Part shown: piece by piece, positions 1 to 7,811 of the stretch
How the letters are laid out: the number at the start of each line of letters is the position of its first letter
Position numbering within the stretch: the stretch's first letter is position 1
NCBI RefSeq assembly: GCF_000332335.1
Contig: NZ_KB235948.1
Span: forward strand, 4,371,413 to 4,435,412
Direction: 5' to 3'
DNA from: Kamptonema formosum PCC 10802
GTDB taxonomy: Bacteria; Cyanobacteriota; Cyanobacteriia; Cyanobacteriales; Oscillatoriaceae
Length of the DNA stretch: 64,000 nt
The notes under the pieces: model-generated
What the model saw: the letters and a program-made list of their open reading frames with translations, nothing else
Told to the model about the DNA's origin: nothing
Databases searched by the model: none
Program-made: the position numbers and the translations under genes

Positions 1-219
1 CAGGTTGTCAGCGCGTGAGAATGCGCTGTTGAGGCGGGGGGCAACGCTGTATTTCTGCGCTATCTCGCTCAGCTCGCTCTGTATCTGGGCTGCTGGGATA
101 TCCTCGCGGAAATCCAGCACAATTGTATCAAACGTTCCTTGGTTGGCCAGACCCTTGAAGTTAAACAAGGCCCAGCATATGCCAATTATAAATAAGCAGG
201 GAAGGAAAATTTTTCTCAT
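1..219 (-). CDS. S8 (subtilisin-like) serine protease, N-terminal fragment
   Basis: Only the first 73 codons lie in the window; the gene runs off the left edge. It starts at an ATG at 219 with a GAAGGG ribosome-binding site just upstream. Residues 1-20 are a hydrophobic signal or anchor segment after Arg-Lys. The following stretch, with FDTIVLDFREDIPAAQI and later PRLNSAF, resembles the N-terminal prodomain of cyanobacterial S8/S53-type secreted peptidases, from memory of that family. The catalytic Asp-His-Ser triad would lie outside the window, so activity cannot be judged. The plus-strand frame over the same bases has no ribosome-binding site and no recognisable protein character. Confidence 0.6.
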   Translation of the reverse strand, partial: MRKIFLPCLFIIGICWALFNFKGLANQGTFDTIVLDFREDIPAAQIQSELSEIAQKYSVAPRLNSAFSRADNL

Positions 220-386
220 AGAAACCCTTCAGCTGTTGTGCTGGTATCTCTCCACGATAGCTTAATTTCTGACCCGATGGCGCTTTTGTTGCGAAAGAGT
301 TACAGTTTTCTTTCAGGTTTCATGGTATTGTTCGGGAACGCGCCCGGGTAAGAATTGTTTGTCGTCTCACTTCCTGCTGATTCATT

Positions 387-812
387 ATGGAACGAGGTCT
401 GTTGTGGCTGCCCCTGTTAGGCATTTTTATCTGGCTGGCTTGGGCCGGCTGGAATGAGTATCAAAAAGTCGAGGCTTATCGCCTTTGGGCGAAACAGTTT
501 CAGCGGGCTAAGTACGACATTTATGCGGTTCTCGGACAGGACGGCAGCCGGCTTGTCTGGGGCAAGCCGGCACGGTCGGGCCCAGTAGATATGCAAACAT
601 TTTCGCTCAAAGACGTGCGATCGCTACAGCTTTTGGTGGGCGGCAAGCCGGTTTCGCTGCAAGCGCCGCCGGCATCAGGGGGGGCGATCGCGCTCTTATT
701 TGTGCTGGAGTCCGGGGAGGCGGTGCGCGTCCCCTTCACGGAGATATCCATTGCCGCTGAGTGGGGCTCGCACTTGCAGCAGGAATGGCAGCGCTATTGC
801 CCCTCCGGTTGA
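387..812 (+). CDS. Hypothetical membrane-anchored protein
   Basis: 141 residues. Residues 4-22 form one strong transmembrane or uncleaved signal-anchor segment (LLWLPLLGIFIWLAWAGW), followed by a soluble domain of about 115 residues with alternating beta-type hydrophobics. I recognise no family. It has a HIP1 site (GCGATCGC, 684-691) inside the coding sequence. Base composition and codon use match neighbouring genes, and the start follows the only clear in-frame ATG after a stop. It is transcribed alone, divergent from the S8 protease. Function unknown; probably an inner- or thylakoid-membrane-tethered protein. Confidence 0.7.
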   Translation: MERGLLWLPLLGIFIWLAWAGWNEYQKVEAYRLWAKQFQRAKYDIYAVLGQDGSRLVWGKPARSGPVDMQTFSLKDVRSLQLLVGGKPVSLQAPPASGGAIALLFVLESGEAVRVPFTEISIAAEWGSHLQQEWQRYCPSG

Positions 813-1964
813 AACTTGCGGTGACGCGCAAGAGCCGGACCGCCCGACCGGCGCGTTTTGACCGCTGCACCACCCTTGCGCCCCTTTTTGCTGCTTGTTG
901 CGATTTGGCAGTTCTTCCTTATCGATTTCAGAGTATCAGATTTTTGATATTTTGTCAACTATCCAGCGGGTGGTTTATGAACGCACTCGGCAAATCTGAG
1001 CACCGGCAGCGCGGGGTAGCTGCGCTGCAGACAAAATAGTGTGGGGCGTGCGAGACTGGAGAGCAACCCTTGTGACAGGAAGATGGCCAGCTAGGAATAG
1101 CTTTTGCAGGCGGGAAGCCAGTTGGCAAAACAGCCCGATGATCAATGAGATAAAAGTTTACTTTGGCGACGTGAGCAACCCTTTTGACAGAGCCCCCCCT
1201 GACAGTGGCCACTGTCTGCTAGGGGGCAGGCTGCGGCAGCGGAGCAATCAGGCGCACCGGCACAGCAGCGCTCTCGCTCGTGACACCCGCAGGCGCGATG
1301 CCGGGATGCGGCAGCAACGAGCCGGTGGGGAAAAGTCTCACTCAGGGTTGGGCTTGGGGCACTCTGGACATCGCTGCAGTTTCCCGGATTCAGGAATTCT
1401 AATTTTCACGTCTGCCTCGGGTGACTGCGCTGCGGTATCCTTTGAGAATTCAGGGACAGGACGCCAGACTGGCTGGGGTTGGCCCTCACCCGCTAGATTG
1501 GTATAGCCTGTTCCCCGATTCGAGCAATCTGGATGACTTAACCGACAGTAGGAGCGATGATTTTCCCAAGGAGGTAGGGGGGTGAGCGGAGGGGGCGAAC
1601 GATAAGCGAGTGAGCTTTCAGGGGGTGAGGGATTCACGCTTTGGGCGAAAAGCATGTAACTAATATAACAGTGGCGGTGCCGGCGAAAAGCAGATATAAA
1701 GCCTGAGAGTTGCGGTCCGTTGCGCTGTCGTTCGAGTCTAACTCAAGCCTTGGATTGCAAGGGGATATGCCTGAGGCAAAATCTTTGCGGGGGGCGCTCG
1801 GGCGTGTGAGATGTGCCGGTGGCGGCACGGAACCCCTACAATAAAGCAGGCGTGGGGCTTTCGCCACACCGTTAAGGGTGCTGTTGGCGGTGCCGCCCCT
1901 GTGTTGCCGGTCTGTCGGGGCAGCGTTTCACTGTACAATTGGAGAACCTATCGGAGATGCGGAA
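813..1964. other. Long non-coding interval with a degraded coding remnant near its 3' end
   Basis: About 1.15 kb with no convincing intact gene. Short open frames exist on both strands but lack ribosome-binding sites and protein-like composition. From roughly 1763 to 1905 the DNA is clearly related to 7566-7690, which sits in the same place before the second WD40 paralogue: both share GGCAAAATCT, then TACAAT, then GGCGTGGGG, then a glycine-rich KG-VGGAA-type coding stretch. Here that stretch is broken by stops and frame changes, so it looks like a decayed gene duplicated along with the WD40 gene. Confidence 0.5.
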
Positions 1965-4931
1965 ATGGTCTGGAATTGGCTTAAGAACGTAGGTAAAGGA
2001 GTCACGGGTTCGGCAAAGGTTGGGAGCGACACCCAAATGTATCTGGCTGCTGACAAGCAAGCAGAAAGCACAGCCCTCAGCCTTCCGGGAAATACGGCTT
2101 TGGCAGAGCAGCGGGAGGAAATGCAGGTCGCACAGCTGAAGCTTCAGTATTTACAGCAAACTGAAAATCAACAGGGTCAGGGATGGCTGGCAGAGACTGG
2201 TGAGGATCTGGCCAAAGAACTGCCTGAGAAAATTTCGGCTTTGCAACCCTGGCAGGGGGGGCCAAATTATGAAGGCGCTAAGGAGCTGCAAGAGAAATAT
2301 CACGCTTTTCAGGGGGAGCTGGCGAAACTCAATCACGAACGGGCGAAAGAACTGCAAGAGTTTATTCAGAGAGTGCAAATCGCCCTCAGCGAAAAGAATC
2401 TGGATTTTCAGCGGTGGCGCTGGGAAGAAGAGAAATCTCTCCAGTTACAAGTGCTGGAGCTAAACCACGAACTCCAGCGCTCTCTGGCTGACTATCAGAA
2501 GGAAACTTCGCTGAAGCTGGTGGAGGAACAAAAAAGGCTGGAAAATTCGCCGATTTGGCTAGTCGCTTCTGACTTGCTCAACTCGCATTCTCAGGAAGAG
2601 GTGATGCCTTTGCGGATTTTCTTCGCGCCGCCAAAAATTCAGTTTGAGCGCCCCGACAAGGCGGGAGGTGCCGGCAAAGAGTTCCCAGAGATTGAGCTAA
2701 CTTTAGGGGAAGGGCTGCGGCAATTTTTGCGGGAGTATTCCGCACAGGGCAGATCACTAGATTTTTTAGCCGGCGCTTGGGTGAGCAAGACGTTTCACAG
2801 TGAGGCGAGTATCAAAGCGCTGTTTTCGGCGCTGAAATCTGAGCCGACTTTGGTGCTGGAATCGGAAGTGGATGGGAATTATCTCAACTTCCGGGTGGCG
2901 TACTGGAGTTTAAATTGGCCAAAATATCGCTATGACCCGGTGATCTCCCGGCTGCCCTATCGGGATATCCTGTATGAAGCGGCAAAAGCTCGCGCCCGCA
3001 AGTGGCCAGAAACACGGGCCAAGTTGGTGGCGGCTGGGGAAGCGCCAGAGGACGTTGACCGGCTCTATGGCGGGGAGAATCTGAAAAATTGGCAAATCTT
3101 GCAGCGGGAGGAGAGATTCCGAGAAGCGGGGATTGATAGCAGCGAGGTGGAGTTCAACTATATTGTCACGCGGAAAGATTTTGAGGAGCTGTGCCAGTTT
3201 TTAATTATTTGCCACTGCTTGTTTGCCGGTTTGGTGGCGGATGAGTATTTTCTGTTTGAGTACAATCAGCCGCCGGTGCTGCCCCAGCTGATTCCTGCCC
3301 TGACTGCAAATGTGCCGGACAGGGAAGCGGTGCGGGATATCATGGAAGCGGTTGTGCTGTACAATTACCATATCTATGAAGCGCTGGAAGCTCAGCGGCC
3401 TGCTTTGGTGCCCGACTTGGCTCTGGACTGGGCGCGGAGTCTGTCACATTTGCCGCAGAAAACTTGGGCGAAGGGGCGCGTGGTCTATTCGGTGCAGTGT
3501 TGGCTCAAACAGAACGGGCTGTCGCAACCTCAGGAGTTTGAGGAGCTGTTAGATACTCTGGAGTCGGCGCTGAAAGTCTCGGATGTGCCTTATGTTGAGA
3601 AGCTCAATGAGTGTCTGGTAGCTCTTGGGGAGAGTCGCCGCCTGAGTGTGATAGATGCTTGCTACAATCGGGGGGTGAGCCGGTGCAAGCTGGGAGAGTA
3701 TAAATCTGCGATTGCGGATTTTGACCAGGCGATTCAGCTGAATCCCAAGTGGGCGGAAGCTTACTACAACCGGGGGCGCGCCTATGAACAATTGGAAGAG
3801 TACGAGCAGGCAATTGAGGACTACACGCTGGCGCTGCGGACAAATCAGAACTCGGCGGTTGCCTACTGCCAGCGAGGCAATGCCTATTACAAAATGGGGC
3901 AGTACGAGCCGGCGATTGCTGACTACGACCGGGCGCTGGCTGTCAACCCCAACTTGACTGAAGCGATTAGCAACCGGAATCTTGCCCGGGGTGTTTGGGA
4001 GGAGATCAAGCGCAAGGAGGAAGATCAGCGGAAACGCCGGCTGGAAGCTGCTGCCGTCGCCTACACCCTCACGGGGCACTCCAGCACGGTTTGCGCTATT
4101 GCTATCAGCCCCGATGGGCAGACGCTCGTCAGTGGCAGCTGGGACAACAGCATCAAGATTTGGAAGTTGAGCACCCGGGAGGCAATCCGCACGCTGATGG
4201 GGGATTCTAAGTGGGTTCTCTCCCTGGCGATCAGCCCCGATGGAAAAACGCTTGTCAGTGGCAGTGCTGACAGCGTTATCAAGATTTGGGAGCTGAGTAC
4301 GGGGCAGGAAATCCGCGCCCTCAAGGGGCATTCTAGCTGGGTTCGCTCTCTGGCAATCAGTCCGGATGGGCAGCTGCTTGTGAGTGGCAGTGAGGACAAC
4401 ACGATTAAGATTTGGAAGCTGAACACAGGGGAGGAAATTCACACCCTGAAGGGGCATTCTAGCTGGGTTCGCTCTCTGGCGATCTGCCCGGATGGGCAGA
4501 CACTGGTCAGTGGCAGTGATGACAGCACGATTAAGTTGTGGAATCTCAGTACAGGGAAGGAAATCCGCACCCTCAAGGGGCATTCTAGCTGGGTTCTCGC
4601 TCTGGGCATCAGCCCGGATGGGCAGACGCTCGTGAGTGGCAGTGATGACAGCACGATTAAGATGTGGAATCTCAGTACCGGGCAGGAAATCCGCACCCTC
4701 ACGGGGCATGCTGGCAGCGTTTTTTCTCTCGCTATCAGCCCCGAGGGGCAGACGCTCGTAACTGGCGGCGGTGACAGCAATGTCAAGATTTGGCAGCTGA
4801 GTACCGGGCAGGAAATCCGCACGCTCACGGGGCATTCCAACTGGGTTCTCTCTCTGGCTATCACTCCGGATGGGCACAGCTTGATTAGTGGCAGCAGTGA
4901 CAGCACTATCAAGATTTGGCAGCTGGCGTGA
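1965..4931 (+). CDS. TPR and seven-repeat WD40 protein with uncharacterised N-terminal region
   Basis: 988 residues from the ATG at 1965. I prefer this start to the upstream in-frame one at 1878 because it aligns with the paralogue start at 7812 and has GGAG upstream. Residues 1-200 are charged and heptad-like (probable coiled coil); 200-550 is a conserved domain I cannot name. Residues about 560-665 hold three TPRs (YNRGxSxxxLGEYKxAIxDF type). Residues about 700-988 hold seven WD40 repeats with GHS...LAISPDGQTLVSGS.D.TIKIW signatures, enough for one complete propeller. Repeats are nearly identical at DNA level, so copy number can change by recombination. Probably a cytosolic scaffold; no enzyme motif seen. 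Closely related to the gene at 7812. Confidence 0.9.
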   Translation: MVWNWLKNVGKGVTGSAKVGSDTQMYLAADKQAESTALSLPGNTALAEQREEMQVAQLKLQYLQQTENQQGQGWLAETGEDLAKELPEKISALQPWQGGPNYEGAKELQEKYHAFQGELAKLNHERAKELQEFIQRVQIALSEKNLDFQRWRWEEEKSLQLQVLELNHELQRSLADYQKETSLKLVEEQKRLENSPIWLVASDLLNSHSQEEVMPLRIFFAPPKIQFERPDKAGGAGKEFPEIELTLGEGLRQFLREYSAQGRSLDFLAGAWVSKTFHSEASIKALFSALKSEPTLVLESEVDGNYLNFRVAYWSLNWPKYRYDPVISRLPYRDILYEAAKARARKWPETRAKLVAAGEAPEDVDRLYGGENLKNWQILQREERFREAGIDSSEVEFNYIVTRKDFEELCQFLIICHCLFAGLVADEYFLFEYNQPPVLPQLIPALTANVPDREAVRDIMEAVVLYNYHIYEALEAQRPALVPDLALDWARSLSHLPQKTWAKGRVVYSVQCWLKQNGLSQPQEFEELLDTLESALKVSDVPYVEKLNECLVALGESRRLSVIDACYNRGVSRCKLGEYKSAIADFDQAIQLNPKWAEAYYNRGRAYEQLEEYEQAIEDYTLALRTNQNSAVAYCQRGNAYYKMGQYEPAIADYDRALAVNPNLTEAISNRNLARGVWEEIKRKEEDQRKRRLEAAAVAYTLTGHSSTVCAIAISPDGQTLVSGSWDNSIKIWKLSTREAIRTLMGDSKWVLSLAISPDGKTLVSGSADSVIKIWELSTGQEIRALKGHSSWVRSLAISPDGQLLVSGSEDNTIKIWKLNTGEEIHTLKGHSSWVRSLAICPDGQTLVSGSDDSTIKLWNLSTGKEIRTLKGHSSWVLALGISPDGQTLVSGSDDSTIKMWNLSTGQEIRTLTGHAGSVFSLAISPEGQTLVTGGGDSNVKIWQLSTGQEIRTLTGHSNWVLSLAITPDGHSLISGSSDSTIKIWQLA

Positions 4932-5232
4932 CAGGGTTTTTAACCGGCGCGGACAACCACAAATTTACTGATTTGTGTGTCCGCGCATGCCGTGTCCGGG
5001 TTTGGAAACTGTGCGGTTTTTTGGGCGTTGCAGATGGTGGGATGAACCCGCACCCCAACCCCAGCCCCGCGTGCGGGGAGGGGGAGGAAGAGGGGTTTTT
5101 TGCTCTAGGGGAATAAGTAACTCGCAGGGTGCGTTCCCTATCCCACCGGCACTGATGGAGGTGAGTTCCCTAAGAGGGAACCCCCCCTACTCCTGCCGAA
5201 TTCTTTTGAACCGCCAGCTAGGGGTCAGTCGT

Positions 5233-5805
5233 ATGAGTGAGAGCATTAGTGCGAGAAAAAAATCTGTCAGGCAATTTTATAATACAGCGGTCACAGAACA
5301 CCTGCGCGAGAGAGGCGATTTTAGAAAATTCATGCCTGAGTGTTGGATAGGTTATGTCTTCTTATATTGGGATGGGTATGAGCTTCTCCCACCCGAAATC
5401 AAACGGCCCACTCAGGAAGTCCCCAAAACTGTCCTTGATACGTTTGAGCGCCACCTCTGGTATTCCAGGCATAACCTCAGCGATATTTATCTTTTGAGGA
5501 TTCCTGTTGAGGGTCCCGATACTTATATCTTTCTCATTCAAGGGCATTGCCACGATGCTTGGGACAATGGCTGTCAGTTAGTTGAGACATTTGATCAGCG
5601 GGGTGAGCCACTTGGGGCTGGTTCGATTCGTCATGCTGGGTGGGAGGGAGACACTCCTGTACAGTACATAGACTGGATGGATCGTCAACTTGACAGTCGC
5701 GACTACTACAAACCGGCTCCTCCTTGGGATGGAGATCCGCTACCAGAAGATTTCTCCTACCATCACCTGAGCCTTCCTATCTTGTGGTCAGAGGAGCCTG
5801 AATAG
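5233..5805 (+). CDS. Hypothetical protein
   Basis: 190 residues from ATG 5233 (MSESISARKK...). The frame is open further upstream to 4975, but that part is low-complexity and overlaps a G-rich repeat, so the internal start is preferred even though its ribosome-binding site is weak. The protein is rich in Trp, Tyr and Asp, has no signal peptide or transmembrane segment, and contains a GHCHDAWDNGC stretch. I do not recognise a family. It lies downstream of the WD40 gene but is separated by 300 bp and probably transcribed separately. Confidence 0.65.
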   Translation: MSESISARKKSVRQFYNTAVTEHLRERGDFRKFMPECWIGYVFLYWDGYELLPPEIKRPTQEVPKTVLDTFERHLWYSRHNLSDIYLLRIPVEGPDTYIFLIQGHCHDAWDNGCQLVETFDQRGEPLGAGSIRHAGWEGDTPVQYIDWMDRQLDSRDYYKPAPPWDGDPLPEDFSYHHLSLPILWSEEPE

Positions 5806-5893
5806 TAGCAGGACAGGCAATGTTTACCAGACCGGCATTGAATGACAGTTTGGGGCCATCTAAGGGGCAATTCTGCTCTATAAAGGTGGCGCA

Positions 5894-6187
5894 CTACTTC
5901 TTGAGGGTGCTGCAGATAAGCTCACCGGCACCCTTGGGCTGGAATGGCACAGCCGTTCCATCTTTTCGCACTCTCACCCGCTGGCGACAGTTGTATACCT
6001 CAATTGGCCTTTTATGCCCATCGACACTAACGGCTGCTCGATATTCCCAGTAATTCTTGGCGCTTCGCTTGATACTGAGGATACAAATTACGCGGTCATT
6101 GGAGTGCCGGCAGAAAGACGCCGCAGCAGGGAGCGCGAAGGAAAACGATAGTGCTAGCACCAGCAGCAAAGTAATGTATTTACTCAT
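5894..6187 (-). CDS. Small secreted protein with four cysteines
   Basis: 97 residues from ATG 6187, preceded by GAGGAGG. The frame continues upstream to 6286, but this start gives a textbook Sec signal peptide: MSKYI, a hydrophobic core, then a cleavage site near ALPAAA-SF. The mature part of about 73 residues has four Cys (in SFCRHS, VICIL, VYNCRQ, ELICST), suggesting two disulfides outside the cytoplasm, and is basic. No family recognised. It is convergent with the hypothetical gene ending at 5805. Confidence 0.65.
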   Translation of the reverse strand: MSKYITLLLVLALSFSFALPAAASFCRHSNDRVICILSIKRSAKNYWEYRAAVSVDGHKRPIEVYNCRQRVRVRKDGTAVPFQPKGAGELICSTLKK

Positions 6188-6309
6188 GCCTGAAATCAAT
6201 CGCCTCCTCAAAATTATACCGTGCTGCCACTTATTATACAGATATACTCGATAATTGACAATCAAAAGCCCACCGGCCCTGGCCACTCGCGCCTCTCTCA
6301 GCTGATGAT

Positions 6310-6471
6310 TATAGCAGTATGCACTTAGGTTAAAAGATTAGACCTTCAGGCCCGGCGGGACGCCTGCCCTACGTCTATATCCCAGTAGTAATATGGGTTA
6401 GGACAATAGGAGCAGGAGTGCGGGGGTGCAAAAGAGGCCGAGATGTACGAACCTAAGTGGCTACTGCTATA
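6310..6471. mobile_element. MITE-like element, family A, copy 1 (162 bp)
   Basis: Terminal inverted repeats of about 22 bp: starts TATAGCAGTATGCACTTAGG and ends with its near complement (CCTAAGTGGCTACTGCTATA). The interior matches, in opposite orientation, the copies at 21043 and 63262 (shared blocks such as GGGTTAGGACAATAGGAGC). It has no coding capacity. The TA at each end fits insertion at a TA target, as used by IS630/Tc1-type transposases, but that assignment is inference. Confidence 0.75.
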
Positions 6472-6564
6472 CAATTAGATAATTCTTCTTCATCAATTTT
6501 ATCCCATCATATTTAGATATCTGCCAGTGGCAATTGTTATAGCACCGGCATTCCGTGGGTGCCG

Positions 6565-6950
6565 GGCGGGTTTAGTGAGATTTTTCGTTTTGTGGCAAAG
6601 AGTGCGGGCGCTCCCCGCTTCTAGGAATTTGTGCCGGTGGCGTGAGGGTGGTTTTCGGGAGGGGAGTGGGGGCGAGTTTATTGATAGGTTTCGCTGTCTG
6701 GCAAAGAGTGCGGGCGCTCCCCGCTTCTAGGAATTTGTGCCGGTGGGGGGGATGGGGGCGGGTTTGCTGACATGTTTCGCTGTCTGGCAAAGAGTTTGGG
6801 TTCGCCCCGCCCCTGCACATTTTTGCCGCCCCCTCCCCCTTAATCGGGAAGGGGTTCGGGGGTGGGATTGTGGGTGCCGGGGCGGGTTTATTGATATGTT
6901 TCGTTTTGTGGCGAAGAGTTTGGGTGAGCCGGCCCCTACAAGTCTACAAA
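6565..6950. repeat. Four degenerate direct repeats of about 70-75 bp
   Basis: Units at about 6567-6643, 6669-6742, 6760-6828 and 6882-6945 share TTTCG-TGT-TGGCAAAGAGT, then a G/C-rich stretch and CCCCGC, most ending in TTGTGCCGGTGG or a variant. Spacing is irregular. A related single unit lies near 10670-10715. No coding potential is convincing here; the frames that cross it are translations of the repeat. Confidence 0.65.
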
Positions 6951-7175
6951 ATCGATGGGATAGAAAATATTATCACTAAAAACACCGGCAAGCAAGATGC
7001 TGGCACCAAACGCAAGCTGGACGTGCGAAAAAATTCTTGCCAAACGAGCCAAATCGGCAAGTTACCTTTTTGCCACCAAAAAAATGGCGGACGAGCGATG
7101 GGTTGCCAGCACAGCAGGCATGCTGTAATATAGGTGTTTTGTACAAACCACTAAGTTGGGACTTTTGCACGAGCC

Positions 7176-7772
7176 ATGAATACCCCCTTGGACGACAATT
7201 CCCATCACAGCCCGCACTCCCGCCTGGATGGGTTGAGGCAGTCGCTGGGTTTAGATTCCCACCGGCACGGCGGCGCTCAATATCCTGACTCCCATTTGGG
7301 CGATGCTGGGCAACTGCACCCTCACCATCGCGACTTGTTTAACGGTGTTTCGGATTTTAGGCAACCGGCACATCACAGCAATTCCGGCGATTCAGGCATT
7401 CCCGATTTCACCTCTAGCTGGGATGATTGTGGCGCATTTGCCTTTAATGGTTCAGGCGGGGGACAGCAAAGGATCAGGAATGACGCTCACCGGCCAGATG
7501 CGCAAAATCGCCTATCGGATTTTAGCAATTTTGACACTCCCCAGCAACCCGGGAGTGCCGGCACGGACGGCAAAATCTATGGCCGGCACGATAAATGTGT
7601 GGGATGGTTCGATAGGGAAGGGCGCGTTTACAATTCGGCTGGCGTGGGGTTTTTGAAACCGCCAAGGGGGTTGTGGGCGGAGCTGCGTATATGCCTCTCG
7701 TTTATCTGGGAGACGTTCAGGGTGAGGGGATGGCAAAAGAGAGGCGCACCCTGGGGGAAAGCCGCCCACTGA
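7176..7772 (+). pseudogene. Probable decayed gene upstream of the second WD40 paralogue
   Basis: An open frame of 198 codons begins at ATG 7176 but has no clear ribosome-binding site. It is odd: rich in Asp, His, Asn and Ser. Around 7566-7640 it reads DGKIYGRHDKCVGWFDREG, which looks like a real beta-strand repeat (compare 'beta-flower' type proteins with G-I-Y-r-G-k-vGw patterns). After AGVG the sensible reading moves to another frame (VFETAKGVVGGAAYMPLV), implying a frameshift. The same pieces recur in worse condition before the first paralogue (1763-1905). I read it as a degraded gene, not a functional one; it could alternatively be real and divergent. Confidence 0.35.
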
Positions 7773-7811
7773 CAAGCCAAATATCTGTATGGAGTGAAAA
7801 AAGGAGGTACA

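Noticed and set aside
5..265. 86-codon plus-strand frame at the left edge
   Set aside because: The opposite strand has a good ribosome-binding site and an S8 protease N-terminus.
3549..4877. 442-codon open frame antisense to the WD40 region
   Set aside because: Mirror of a repetitive, GC-rich gene; its product repeats the antisense of the WD40 units and has no ribosome-binding site. The same applies to 9783-10481.
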